From CAYRZF01 sp964428805 (GTDB lineage: Bacteria; Methylomirabilota; Methylomirabilia; Rokubacteriales; CSP1-6), in assembly GCA_964428805.1 (NCBI GenBank), contig CAYRZF010000002.1, positions 1-63,610 of the forward strand: a DNA stretch of 63,610 nucleotides, in the 5' to 3' direction. A program made the position numbers and the translations under genes. The notes below the pieces were generated by a model. The model was not told the DNA's origin. It did no database searches and worked only from the letters and a program-made list of their open reading frames with translations. The stretch's first letter is position 1. The number at the start of each line of letters is the position of its first letter. Below, one piece after another: positions 46,908 through 54,959 of the stretch.

Positions 46908-47342
46908 ATGCTTCGCTTTACCAAACGCGCCGATTACGGGCTGATGGCAATCAATTATATCGCCATGCAGCGGGAGTACGGGGCTATTAGCGCAAAGCGG
47001 GTCGCCGAGGAGTTCGGTATCCCCCCGGAGCTGCTGGCGAAGATCCTCCAGCGCTTGGCAAAGAAGGGGCTCATCGCCAGCCACAACGGCCCCAAAGGAG
47101 GCTATCTGCTGGCACGCTTGCCCGAGGAGATCACGGTAGGGCAGGTGGTGCGGGCTCTCGAGGGACCCATCAATATTGTGAGTTGCCTTGAGGACCTGGA
47201 CTGTCCCCAGTTCGAGCGCTGCAACTTGCGTCGCCCGGTCCAGAAGATCCAAGCCAGCATCAGCTACCTGCTCGACACGATGACCCTGGCTGAGCTGAAT
47301 CGCGAGACCGTCCCAATCGCTGAGCTCACGACGATCAACTAG
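46908..47342 (+). CDS. iscR: Rrf2-family Fe-S regulator (IscR-type)
   Basis: 144 aa. The N-terminal winged helix (FTKRADYGLMAINYIAMQRE to GGYLLARLPEEITVGQVVRA) is followed by CLEDLDCPQFERC: Cys93, Cys99 and Cys105 in the C-x5-C-x5-C spacing of E. coli IscR, so it should bind a [2Fe-2S] cluster and report cluster status. It is the first gene of the isc operon, 11 bases before iscS, so it most likely represses the operon when clusters are abundant. Divergent from the GDH gene. Confidence 0.9.
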   Translation: MLRFTKRADYGLMAINYIAMQREYGAISAKRVAEEFGIPPELLAKILQRLAKKGLIASHNGPKGGYLLARLPEEITVGQVVRALEGPINIVSCLEDLDCPQFERCNLRRPVQKIQASISYLLDTMTLAELNRETVPIAELTTIN

Positions 47343-47353
47343 GAGAGCCGATC

Positions 47354-48580
47354 ATGGCGTTGAAGTTTCCGATCTTCATGGACAGCCACTCGACGACCCC
47401 GGTGGACCCGCGGGTGCTAGAGGCTATGATTCCGTTCTTTACGGAGAAGTTCGGTCACCCCGGAAGCCGAAACCATCCCTTCGGGTGGGAGGCCGAGGCC
47501 GCCGCGGATAAGTCCCGCGAACAGGTGGCCAAGCTGATCGGTGCCCGGGATCCGAAGGAGATTGTCTTCACCTCCGGGGGCACCGAGTCGATCAACCTGG
47601 CCATCAAGGGCGTGGCCGAGATGTACCGGGAAAAGGGCAACCACATTGTGACCACAGCCATCGAGCAGAGAGCCGGCCTCGACGTGTGCAAGCACCTCGA
47701 GCGCCAGGGGCATCAGGTCACCTACCTCCCCGTGGCGGCGGACGGCCTGATGGACGTCGAGGCGATCCGAAAGGCCATCACCGACAAGACGATCCTCATC
47801 TCCGTGATGTTCGCCAACAACGAAATCGGCACGATCCAGCCGATCGCCGAGATCGGCAAGCTGGCCAAGGAGAAAGGGATCATCTTCCACTGCGACGGGA
47901 CTCAGGCCGTGGGAAAGGTGCCCGTGGATGTGGAAGCCATGGGGATCGACCTGCTGTCTTGCACCGCCCACATGGTCTACGGCCCCAAGGGAGTCGGCGC
48001 GCTCTACGTCCGCCGCAAGAACCCCCGGGTCCGGATCGCCCCGCTGTTCGATGGCGGCGGCCACGAGCGCGGAATGCGGTCGGGAACAGTGCCGGTGCCC
48101 CTGACGGTCGGCTTCGGCAAGGCGGCTGAGATCTGTCAGGAGGTAATGCCCGAGGAGTCAGCCCGGCTCAAGGCTCTCAGGGACAAGCTTCAGGACAAGA
48201 TCCTCTCCTCGATGGACGAAGTATACCTGAACGGGCATCCGGAGAAGCGGCTCCCCCATAACCTGAACATCTCCTTCGCCTACGTGGAAGGGGAGTCCGT
48301 CCTCATGGGGCTGAACAAGGAGGTGGCCATCTCCTCGGGCTCGGCCTGCACGTCGTCAACCCTGGAGCCCTCTTATGTGATCGCGGCCCTGGGGGTCGGG
48401 TCTGAACTGGCCCACTCCTCTATCCGGTTCGGCTTGCATCGGTTCAACACGCAGGAGGAAGTGGATTACGTCGGCAATCGGATGATCGAGGTCGTCAGTC
48501 GGCTTCGGGAAATGTCCCCCCTCTACGAGTTGGCCAGGGAGGGCGTGGACATCAAGTCGATCCAGTGGAAGGCCGAGTAG
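47354..48580 (+). CDS. IscS-like cysteine desulfurase paralogue lacking the PLP-binding lysine
   Basis: 408 aa, E. coli IscS-like along its whole length (GGHERGMRSGTVPVPLTVGF, ISSGSACTSSTLEPSYV with persulfide Cys332, LAHSSIRFGLHRFNTQEE). However, the PLP Schiff-base Lys (SGHKIYGPKG, Lys206 in E. coli) is Met207 here (TAHMVYGPKG; codon ATG at 47972-47974), and the His that stacks on PLP (EHKAVLD, His104) is Gln105 (EQRAGLD; 47666-47668). Asp181, Gln184 and His206 remain. It cannot hold PLP covalently in the normal way. A comparable loss is known for Archaeoglobus fulgidus IscS. Operon position is normal: after iscR and 36 bases before iscU. Confidence 0.92.
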   Translation: MALKFPIFMDSHSTTPVDPRVLEAMIPFFTEKFGHPGSRNHPFGWEAEAAADKSREQVAKLIGARDPKEIVFTSGGTESINLAIKGVAEMYREKGNHIVTTAIEQRAGLDVCKHLERQGHQVTYLPVAADGLMDVEAIRKAITDKTILISVMFANNEIGTIQPIAEIGKLAKEKGIIFHCDGTQAVGKVPVDVEAMGIDLLSCTAHMVYGPKGVGALYVRRKNPRVRIAPLFDGGGHERGMRSGTVPVPLTVGFGKAAEICQEVMPEESARLKALRDKLQDKILSSMDEVYLNGHPEKRLPHNLNISFAYVEGESVLMGLNKEVAISSGSACTSSTLEPSYVIAALGVGSELAHSSIRFGLHRFNTQEEVDYVGNRMIEVVSRLREMSPLYELAREGVDIKSIQWKAE

Positions 48581-48616
48581 CAACGCCAGCGGGCGATAAA
48601 GGGAGGAATCAGAGAC

Positions 48617-49033
48617 ATGGCGTATAGCGAGAAGGTGATTGATCACTACAACAACCCGCGCAACGTGGGGTCCTTCTCCAAGGAGATGCCCGGCGTGGGG
48701 ACAGGGCTCGTGGGGGCGCCGGAATGCGGCGACGTCATGAAGCTCCAGATCAAGGTGAATCTGGACACTGGCGTCATCGAGGACGCCAAGTTCAAGACCT
48801 TCGGCTGCGGCAGCGCCATCGCGTCTTCCAGCCTGGCCACCGAGTGGCTGAAGGGGAAGTCCGTGGACGACGCCATGAAGATCAAGAACACGGACATCGT
48901 CAACGAGCTGAAGCTGCCTCCGGTGAAGATCCACTGCTCGGTGCTGGCCGAGGACGCCATCAAGGCCGCCCTGGCGGACTATCGGGAGAAGTGGGGCAAG
49001 CGGGAAGCCGCGGCCGGCGCTCACGCGTCATAA
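48617..49033 (+). CDS. iscU: Fe-S cluster scaffold IscU
   Basis: 138 aa. All ligands are present: Cys37 and Asp39 in APECGDVMKLQIKV, Cys64 in KTFGCGSAIASSSLATE, and His106/Cys107 in LPPVKIHCSVLAEDA. The LPPVK motif is the HscA recognition site, so this scaffold is the client of the hscBA genes further down. RBS AGGGAGGAATC-like 12 bases upstream. It would accept sulfur from a desulfurase; the adjacent IscS is probably inactive (see that entry). Confidence 0.95.
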   Translation: MAYSEKVIDHYNNPRNVGSFSKEMPGVGTGLVGAPECGDVMKLQIKVNLDTGVIEDAKFKTFGCGSAIASSSLATEWLKGKSVDDAMKIKNTDIVNELKLPPVKIHCSVLAEDAIKAALADYREKWGKREAAAGAHAS

Positions 49034-49069
49034 GGACTGAAGGCACTCGCGACAAAGGAGGCTTTTCAT

Positions 49070-49396
49070 ATGGCGGTGAATCTTAGCGAAGAGGCGCTGA
49101 AGCAGGTCAAGCAGCTCATGGCTGCCCAGAACCTCGAAAACGTCTATCTCCGGATGGGGGTCAAGGGGGGCGGCTGTTCGGGACTCTCCTACTCCGTGGA
49201 GTTCGACAACGAGGTCGGGCCGCACGACAAGACCTTTGACGTCGACGGGGTCAAGGTGGTCTGCGACGCCAAGAGCTTCCTGTACCTGAACGGGACGACC
49301 CTGGACTACGTGACCCAGGGGCTCACCGGCGGATTCACCTTTGTGAACCCCAACGCCAAATCGAGCTGCGGCTGCGGGACGTCCTTCTCGGCGTAG
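49070..49396 (+). CDS. iscA: A-type Fe-S carrier (IscA/ErpA family)
   Basis: 108 aa with the three conserved cysteines Cys36 (KGGGCSGLSY), Cys100 and Cys102 (KSSCGCGTSF). It delivers clusters or iron from IscU to targets. AAAGGAGG lies before the start. Followed by the hairpin at 49476 which separates it from hscB. ErpA and IscA cannot be separated by eye; position favours IscA. Confidence 0.92.
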   Translation: MAVNLSEEALKQVKQLMAAQNLENVYLRMGVKGGGCSGLSYSVEFDNEVGPHDKTFDVDGVKVVCDAKSFLYLNGTTLDYVTQGLTGGFTFVNPNAKSSCGCGTSFSA

Positions 49397-49475
49397 CGAC
49401 GCGATCTCGGACAGGGCGGGGGTCCGGAGGTGAGACGGGGGTCAGGATAGCGAGACCGTCGCGCAAGGAGAGAGC

Positions 49476-49507
49476 AGAAACGGGCCCGGGCGGGCCTGTT
49501 TCTATTT
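49476..49507 (+). terminator. Attenuator-like hairpin between iscA and hscB
   Basis: AGAAACGGGCCCG (49476-49488) pairs with CGGGCCTGTTTCT (49491-49503), 13 pairs with one G-U, followed by ATTTTGG. The T-run is short, so it probably attenuates and does not stop transcription, reducing hscB-iscX relative to iscR-SUA. The hscB ribosome-binding site GGAGAGAGG follows directly. Confidence 0.6.
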
Positions 49508-49517
49508 TGGAGAGAGG

Positions 49518-50126
49518 ATGTCGGGCAGGTCGGACTACTTCAAGGTTTTCGAGTTGCCCCGGAAGCTCGGGATCGACGGGGATGAGCTCCAGCGCAGGTT
49601 TTACGAGCTCTCGCGACGGGTGCACCCCGACTTCTTCCAGACGGGGACGCCCGCTGAACAGGCTTGGAGCCTGGAGCGATCGGCGCTCATCAACCGAGCG
49701 TACCGGACCCTCCGCGACCTCGTTTCCCGGGTGGAATACCTGATCCAGCTTGAGGAAGGGCGGGAGACGAAAGAGGGAGCCACCGGCATTAAGCCCCAGG
49801 CACCGACTGACCTCCTGGAAGAGATGCTCGAGATTCAGGAAGCGCTTCAGGAGGCCAAAGCGGGGGGGCTGGATGGGCCAAGGCGTCAGCACCTCAGGGA
49901 CGTGCAGGCTCGGCTCACGGAGCGGCGGAAGTCCGAGGAAGCCTCGCTCCTGGATCTTGCCCGCGGGTGGGACGCCGTGGTGGACGGGGGCGGTGAGCGC
50001 AAGGCACTCTTGGACCGGATGAAGCAGGCCTTGGCCGCGAGAGCCTATCTCGATACTGTGATCAACGATCTGGGCGACGCGCTCGGAGAGGAAACGCAGA
50101 GAGATGTCTCGCATCGTCGGCATTGA
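49518..50126 (+). CDS. hscB: Co-chaperone HscB (J-domain protein)
   Basis: 202 aa. The N-terminal J domain (SDYFKVFELPRKLGIDG) carries RRVHPDFFQ with the HPD motif that stimulates HscA ATPase; the C-terminal helical domain (LLEEMLEIQEALQEA) binds IscU. Start ATG 49518 after GGAGAGAGG. It overlaps hscA by 23 bases. With HscA it transfers clusters from IscU. Confidence 0.92.
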   Translation: MSGRSDYFKVFELPRKLGIDGDELQRRFYELSRRVHPDFFQTGTPAEQAWSLERSALINRAYRTLRDLVSRVEYLIQLEEGRETKEGATGIKPQAPTDLLEEMLEIQEALQEAKAGGLDGPRRQHLRDVQARLTERRKSEEASLLDLARGWDAVVDGGGERKALLDRMKQALAARAYLDTVINDLGDALGEETQRDVSHRRH

Positions 50127-51936
50127 TCTCGGCACCACCAACAGCCTCGTGGCGTACATGGAGGGGGACTTCCCCAAGGTAATTCCCGACGCGGAGGGAC
50201 GCGTCCTCCTGCCGTCCGTGGTGGCCTTCACCCCCGACGGCGTCCTGGTGGGCGATGCGGCCAGGCGGCAGCTCGTCAGGAACCCGACCCGGACCATCTA
50301 CTCGATCAAGCGGTTCATGGGGAAGGGGTACGAAGATGTCAAAGAGGAGCTGCGGTATTTCCCCTTTCGGGTCCTGCCGAGTCGCGAGATCGTGCGCATC
50401 AGGGTCGGAGAGCGAGAGGTCACGCCGCCTGAGGTCTCGGCGCTGATCCTGAGAGCCCTGAAGGAGCGAGCCGAGGCCCACCTGGGCGAGCCCGTCACGA
50501 AGGCGGTCATCACGATCCCCGCGTACTTCAACGACAGCCAGCGTCAGGCCACCAAGGACGCGGGGCGGATCGCCGGCTTGGAGGTTCTGAGAATCGTCAA
50601 CGAGCCGACCGCCGCGTCACTCGCCTACGGGCTTCACCGTCTCACGCAGGGGACCATCGCGGTCTACGACCTGGGCGGCGGGACCTTCGACATTTCGATC
50701 CTCAAGGTGAAGGATGGGATCTTCGAGGTGCTGGCCACGAACGGCAACACGCATCTCGGCGGCGATGACTTCGACCGGGCGCTGGTGGACTGGCTGCTGG
50801 CCGATATCGAGGCGCGTCACGGGAGAGACCTCAGCGGCGACTTGGAGGCCATGCAGGAGCTCCGGCTCGGGGCCGAGGCCGCCAAATGTCGCCTGTCCTA
50901 CGAGGACCGGACGGTGTTCACGATTCCGTTTCCCCAGCATGGATTCACCTATCGGCGGGAGATCGCGCGCTCGGATGTGGAAGCCTTGATCGAGCCGCTG
51001 GTCCAGCAGACGCTCGGCCCGTGCCGCCTGGCCCTGGCCGACTCCCGGCTGGTCGCCGAGCAAATTGATGAGATCGTCCTGGTTGGCGGCTCCACCCGGA
51101 TCCCGCTTGTGAAGCGGCGCGTTCAGGAGCTGTTCGGCAAGTCGCCGCACAGCCAGCTGAACCCCGACGAGGTCGTGGCCCTGGGGGCGGCCGTGCAGGC
51201 TCACATCCTGGCCGGCGGGATCACCAACATGCTCCTGCTTGACGTCACGCCCCTCTCCCTCGGGATCGAGACTGTGGGGGGCGTCATGAGCGTGCTGATT
51301 CCGCGGAACACCACAATCCCGACCAGCGCCAAGGAGCTGTTCACCACCTCGGTGGACGGGCAGGCGGTCGTGGACATGCACGTGCTCCAGGGCGAGCGGG
51401 AGCTGGCCAACGACAACCGGTCTCTTGCCCGCTTTGAGCTCCGCGGCATTGACCCCATGCCCGCCGGGATGCCGCGGATCGAGGTGACGTTCCTCATCGA
51501 TGCCAACGGGATCCTCCAGGTCCACGCCAAGGAACTCAGGACCGAAAAGGCCGCGTCCATCGAAGTGAAGCCCTCCTACGGGCTCACCGATGCTGAAGTG
51601 GAACGGATGATCGAGGAATCCTTCATTCACGCCGAAGAAGATGTGGCGTCGCGGCTCCTCATCGAGGCTCGCAACGAGGCGGACACGGTCGTCCGCGCCA
51701 CGGAGCGGGCGCTGGGGCAGGGGAGCCACTTGATCGCCGAAGACGAGGCGGCCCGGATCAAAGAGGCGCTGGCGGCACTGAAGGGCGTCAGCGACGGAAA
51801 TGACCGGGACGCCATTCGTGAGGCAACAGAACGGCTCAACCAGGCCACGCTTCACTTGGCCGAGATCCTGATGGACTCCGCCCTCAAGGAGGCCCTGACC
51901 TCGAAGCGGGTGACGGAGGCTCTGGAGAAGAAATAG
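50104..51936 (+). CDS. hscA: Hsp70-type chaperone HscA
   Basis: 610 aa, full length. Nucleotide-binding motifs are GIDLGTTNSLVAYM (residues 5-18), AVYDLGGGTFDISIL, GGDDFDRAL and VLVGGSTRIPLV; the peptide-binding domain begins near LLLDVTPLSLGIETVGGVMS. It acts on the LPPVK motif of IscU in this operon. Start ATG 50104 lies inside hscB, so translation is coupled. Confidence 0.94.
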   Translation: MSRIVGIDLGTTNSLVAYMEGDFPKVIPDAEGRVLLPSVVAFTPDGVLVGDAARRQLVRNPTRTIYSIKRFMGKGYEDVKEELRYFPFRVLPSREIVRIRVGEREVTPPEVSALILRALKERAEAHLGEPVTKAVITIPAYFNDSQRQATKDAGRIAGLEVLRIVNEPTAASLAYGLHRLTQGTIAVYDLGGGTFDISILKVKDGIFEVLATNGNTHLGGDDFDRALVDWLLADIEARHGRDLSGDLEAMQELRLGAEAAKCRLSYEDRTVFTIPFPQHGFTYRREIARSDVEALIEPLVQQTLGPCRLALADSRLVAEQIDEIVLVGGSTRIPLVKRRVQELFGKSPHSQLNPDEVVALGAAVQAHILAGGITNMLLLDVTPLSLGIETVGGVMSVLIPRNTTIPTSAKELFTTSVDGQAVVDMHVLQGERELANDNRSLARFELRGIDPMPAGMPRIEVTFLIDANGILQVHAKELRTEKAASIEVKPSYGLTDAEVERMIEESFIHAEEDVASRLLIEARNEADTVVRATERALGQGSHLIAEDEAARIKEALAALKGVSDGNDRDAIREATERLNQATLHLAEILMDSALKEALTSKRVTEALEKK

Positions 51937-51938
51937 GA

Positions 51939-52292
51939 ATGACGTATAAGGTGACGTTTCTCCCGCAGAACATCACGGTGGAGGTGGACCCGGAGAAGTT
52001 CCCCCTCCAGGAGGACGGCCTGCCGGGTTCCGTCCTGGACATCGCGCTGGGGAACAACATCGCCCTGCAGCACAACTGCGGCGGCAAGTGCGCCTGCACC
52101 ACCTGCCACGTCATCGTGAAGGAGGGGGCGGAGAACCTCTCCAAGATGGAGGAGGACGAGGAGGACCGGCTCGACACTGCCGAGGGACTCACCCTCCATT
52201 CGCGGTTGGGCTGCCAAGCGGTCGTGAGCGGCGACGTCGTCGTGGAAATCCCGCTGTCCGGGCGGGGAGGTCACACGCCTCCCAGCCATTGA
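51939..52292 (+). CDS. fdx: ISC-type [2Fe-2S] ferredoxin
   Basis: 117 aa. Cluster ligands have the ISC ferredoxin spacing C-x5-C-x2-C-x35-C: Cys47, Cys53, Cys56 (QHNCGGKCACTTCHV) and Cys92 (RLGCQAVV). An extra Cys51 is in the loop. The acidic patch MEEDEEDRLD is typical. Supplies electrons for cluster assembly on IscU. Starts 2 bases after hscA. Confidence 0.93.
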   Translation: MTYKVTFLPQNITVEVDPEKFPLQEDGLPGSVLDIALGNNIALQHNCGGKCACTTCHVIVKEGAENLSKMEEDEEDRLDTAEGLTLHSRLGCQAVVSGDVVVEIPLSGRGGHTPPSH

Positions 52293-52347
52293 GGAGCCCG
52301 GACGCCGTCGGAAGGGCGCAAGGACCACCACGAGGTGAGGAGCTCAT

Positions 52348-52554
52348 ATGGGGCTGACCTGGAAAGACGTGGAAGACATCGCGATGGCGCTGGCGGAGAA
52401 GTTCCCGGACACGGACCCATTGGGAGTGCGGTTCACCGATCTCCACAAGTGGGTGACCCAGCTCGACGACTTTTCGGACGATCCGGAAGCCTCCAACGAG
52501 GGGATCTTGGAGGCCATCCAGATGGCCTGGGTCGAGGAGGTCCGGAATCGGTAG
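52348..52554 (+). CDS. iscX: IscX family protein
   Basis: 68 aa acidic helical protein (LTWKDVEDIAMALAEKFPDT, DDFSDDPEASNEGILEAIQM) matching IscX/YfhJ, which binds IscS and modulates its activity. GAGGAGCT precedes the start. Its presence is notable because the adjacent IscS is probably inactive; it may act on the second desulfurase instead. Last gene of the operon. Confidence 0.9.
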   Translation: MGLTWKDVEDIAMALAEKFPDTDPLGVRFTDLHKWVTQLDDFSDDPEASNEGILEAIQMAWVEEVRNR

Positions 52555-52557
52555 GAG

Positions 52558-52574
52558 ACCCACCTTCGGTGGGT
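52558..52574. terminator. Hairpin at the isc / dsrE convergent junction
   Basis: ACCCACC (52558-52564) / GGTGGGT (52568-52574) around TTC. There is no U-tract on either side, so it may be a weak or Rho-assisted terminator. Confidence 0.4.
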
Positions 52575-52596
52575 ACCCCGACCCCCTCCGGCAGGG

Positions 52597-52848
52597 CTAC
52601 CAGGAAATGACCTGGTCCGCGGAAAAGATCAGGTCGAGCAACGCAGAATAGGTGAGAGTGTCCCTGCCGGCGAGGGAAGATTCCGCGGCGAGGTGCTGCA
52701 CCCGGACGCCGGAGGGCAGCGGGAGGGCCTCGGTGCCCTGGGTGAGAACGACGGTGAGCGTTGTGTCGGGCTGGCGGCTCTGCCGCTGGATCATCGACAG
52801 CGCGTGGGCGGGGACGGGAGCCTTGAGCAGGTGAAGGACGTGGGGCAT
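52597..52848 (-). CDS. DsrH/TusB-like protein
   Basis: 83 aa. MPHVLHLLKAPVPAHALSMI and the C-terminal LTYSALLDLIFSADQVISW are DsrH/TusB-like. It has no cysteine, as in many TusB proteins. It overlaps the preceding gene by one base (TGATG). TusBCD/DsrEFH complexes relay persulfide sulfur from cysteine desulfurase to tRNA thiolation or sulfur oxidation; the position beside two desulfurase genes favours sulfur relay. Confidence 0.72.
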   Translation of the reverse strand: MPHVLHLLKAPVPAHALSMIQRQSRQPDTTLTVVLTQGTEALPLPSGVRVQHLAAESSLAGRDTLTYSALLDLIFSADQVISW

Positions 52849-53207
52849 CAGAACACGATGAACCGCCGACAGCGCCCCATGAGTTCGGCGATCTCATCCG
52901 GGGAAACCGGGATGAGCGGGTGGCCCTCCTCGTTCCAATCCGCCGGTTCGGTCGGGATGGCGGACTTCTCGATGTGGAACGGAATCTCCATCTTCCTGAG
53001 AGCGCCTCGGTGTCTGGCGATATCGTCGCCGTCCACGAGGTCATCGGTGTCCGCGTCGAGGAGATGGACGGATGGACCCGTCAGGATGATCGTCACGTCG
53101 TTCTCGCCGGCGGCAACTCCGAGCGCGATCCGCATCGCCTCGTTGGCCCGGTGGGAGCTGCGGGGATCCTCAGCGATGAGGACCGCGACGGGCCGCGATT
53201 CGTCCAC
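52848..53207 (-). CDS. DsrE-family sulfur-relay protein (TusC-like)
   Basis: 119 aa from GTG 53207, which has GAGGGG 9 bases upstream and begins the fold's first strand (PVAVLIAEDPRSSHRANEAM). GTG 53288 would add 27 residues. One Cys (LMGRCRRFIVF) near the end. Followed by the DsrH-like gene with one-base overlap. The 168 bases upstream (53208-53375) are open in this frame with coding-like composition but without a start codon. Confidence 0.65.
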   Translation of the reverse strand: MDESRPVAVLIAEDPRSSHRANEAMRIALGVAAGENDVTIILTGPSVHLLDADTDDLVDGDDIARHRGALRKMEIPFHIEKSAIPTEPADWNEEGHPLIPVSPDEIAELMGRCRRFIVF

Positions 53208-53375
53208 GGGGCTAGTCCCCTCGGGGCCGGGCCAAATGGCGAGCCAGACAAGGCCCGAGGGAGAAGCCGACCGGAGCGTAACGACCACGCCGGCCTGCGG
53301 CCGGACGCGGTGCCCGCAAAGGAACGGATCGGCGACAACCGAGAACGCAGTATGGCGAAGTCAGGTGGGCCGGCA

Positions 53376-53699
53376 CTAGTTCAGGGCGAGAAATCGCTCA
53401 CAACCGTTGATCAGGTCTGTGAGCACCACCAGGCCGCAGTAGTTGAACCGGTCGGGGTCGGAGAGCGGGACGTTTCGCTTCTGGCAGCCGTAGGCGCACA
53501 CGAAGAGTTTCGCCCCGCGCTCGGCGAGCTCCTGGATCTCGGGCCGGTGTTTGGCGAGGACGGCGTCGTCGATCAGGTAGAGGTACAGGTCGGCCCCCCG
53601 GTCGAGCGCCGCACGCGACAGGCGGATCGTGGTGTCCAGGTTGGGGTGCTCGGGCTTCGTCGAGAGGAGCAGCCCCAATTTCCGCTTGGCGAGATCCAT
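53376..53699 (-). CDS. DsrE-family protein (TusD-like)
   Basis: 107 aa. MDLAKRKLGLLLSTKPEHPN, then LYLYLIDDAVLAKHRPEIQE, and GAKLFVCAYGCQKRNVPLSD with two cysteines near residues 75-79 where the persulfide-carrying Cys of TusD/DsrE lies; two more Cys follow. It has its own leaderless promoter (TTGACA-N17-TAAGCT) and is divergent from the second cysteine desulfurase. Together with the next two genes it forms a TusDCB-like set that probably accepts sulfur from that desulfurase. Confidence 0.78.
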   Translation of the reverse strand: MDLAKRKLGLLLSTKPEHPNLDTTIRLSRAALDRGADLYLYLIDDAVLAKHRPEIQELAERGAKLFVCAYGCQKRNVPLSDPDRFNYCGLVVLTDLINGCERFLALN

Positions 53700-53708
53700 G
53701 GCGACTTG

Positions 53709-53737
53709 AGCTTAGCATCCGGTCCGAACACTGTCAA
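53709..53737 (-). promoter_or_regulatory. Promoter of the dsrE-like operon (near-leaderless)
   Basis: On the minus strand TTGACA (53737-53732), exactly 17 bases, TAAGCT (53714-53709); the -10 ends 9 bases before ATG 53699, so the leader is about 2-3 nt. Confidence 0.8.
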
Positions 53738-53764
53738 CGAAGGTGAGGCCCGCGGGGAGAAACG

Positions 53765-53793
53765 TTGACACCTTCGGGCGATCTCGGTAAGGT
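53765..53793 (+). promoter_or_regulatory. Promoter of the second desulfurase operon (near-leaderless)
   Basis: TTGACA (53765-53770), exactly 17 bases, TAAGGT (53788-53793), 8 bases before ATG 53802. It is divergent from the dsrE promoter with 27 bases between the two -35 elements, room for one shared regulator site. Confidence 0.8.
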
Positions 53794-53801
53794 GAGCTGA
53801 T

Positions 53802-54959
53802 ATGAGCCGTCGCGTCTACCTGGATCACAATGCGTCGACCCCTGTGCACCCGGAGGTGGTGGTGGCCATGCTCCCGTACTTCGGGGAGCATTTCGGCAAT
53901 CCCTCCAGCGTCCACGGCTTCGGCCGCGAGGCGCGCGAAGGGCTTGAGATCGCCCGGGAGCAGATCTCGCACTTCCTCCGCGTGGGTAAGGAGGAAGTGC
54001 TCTTTACCTCGGGCGGCACCGAATCCGACAACCTGGCCATCAAGGGCGTGGCCTGGGCTCGGGGCGCCGGCCACATCATCACGTCACAGATCGAGCACCA
54101 CGCGGTGCTCCGGACGTGCCAGTCCCTCGAAAGCCAGGGGTTTACGGTGACATATCTTCCGCTGGACTCGGACGGGTTGGTGGACCCCGCTGATGTCCGC
54201 AAGGCCATCAGACCCGACACGATCCTGATCACAATCATGCACGCGAACAGCGAGGTGGGAACGATCCAACCCGTGGAGGCCATCGGCCCCATCGCGCGGG
54301 AGCGGGGCATCCCGTTTCATGTGGACGCCGTCCAGACGTTCGGCAAGATCCCCATCGACCTCGACCGCTTCGGGATTGATCTCCTCTCCTTCTCAAGCCA
54401 CAAGATCTACGGTCCCAAGGGTGTGGCCGGGTTGTACATGCGCAGGGGCATCAGGATGGTCGCCGTCCAGCACGGGGGGGAGCACGAGCGCCGCCGCCGG
54501 GCGGGGACGGAGAACGTCCCGGGTATCGTGGGATTCGGGAAGGCGGTGGAGATCCGGTCTCGCGAGATGGACGCGGAAGCGGTCCGCCTCGCGGCCTTAC
54601 GCAATCGCTTATGGACCGGGGTGGAGTCCCGGGTTCAGGAGGTTCGGCTCAACGGCCACCCGACGCGGCGCCTGCCGGGCACGCTCAACATGTGCTTCCG
54701 GCATGTGGAGTCTGAATCCATCGTGCTGGGACTTGATCTCAAGGGTGTGGGTGTCTCGGCGGGCTCGGCCTGCACGTCGGGCAACGTGGAGCCTTCGTAC
54801 GTGCTGGTGGCCATGGGCGTTCCCCTCGATTGGGCCATGGGATCGGTGCGCGCGACCCTGGGCCGCGGGAACACGGACGATGACATCGATTACGTCCTCG
54901 AGATCCTCCCCCCCCTCGTGGAGCGGATCCGGAGTCTGTCACCGGCCGCGGTCTCATGA
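53802..54959 (+). CDS. Cysteine desulfurase (NifS/IscS family), complete active site
   Basis: 385 aa. Lys201 in SSHKIYGPKG is the PLP lysine, His99 in IEHHAVL stacks on PLP, Asp175 and Gln178 are in HVDAVQTFGK, and the persulfide Cys324 is in SAGSACTSGNVEPS. All residues missing in the operonic IscS are present here. The short GSACTSG loop resembles NifS. It is followed by its own scaffold (4-base overlap) and by cysE. It probably supplies persulfide for both scaffolds and for the DsrE-like relay. Confidence 0.94.
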   Translation: MSRRVYLDHNASTPVHPEVVVAMLPYFGEHFGNPSSVHGFGREAREGLEIAREQISHFLRVGKEEVLFTSGGTESDNLAIKGVAWARGAGHIITSQIEHHAVLRTCQSLESQGFTVTYLPLDSDGLVDPADVRKAIRPDTILITIMHANSEVGTIQPVEAIGPIARERGIPFHVDAVQTFGKIPIDLDRFGIDLLSFSSHKIYGPKGVAGLYMRRGIRMVAVQHGGEHERRRRAGTENVPGIVGFGKAVEIRSREMDAEAVRLAALRNRLWTGVESRVQEVRLNGHPTRRLPGTLNMCFRHVESESIVLGLDLKGVGVSAGSACTSGNVEPSYVLVAMGVPLDWAMGSVRATLGRGNTDDDIDYVLEILPPLVERIRSLSPAAVS

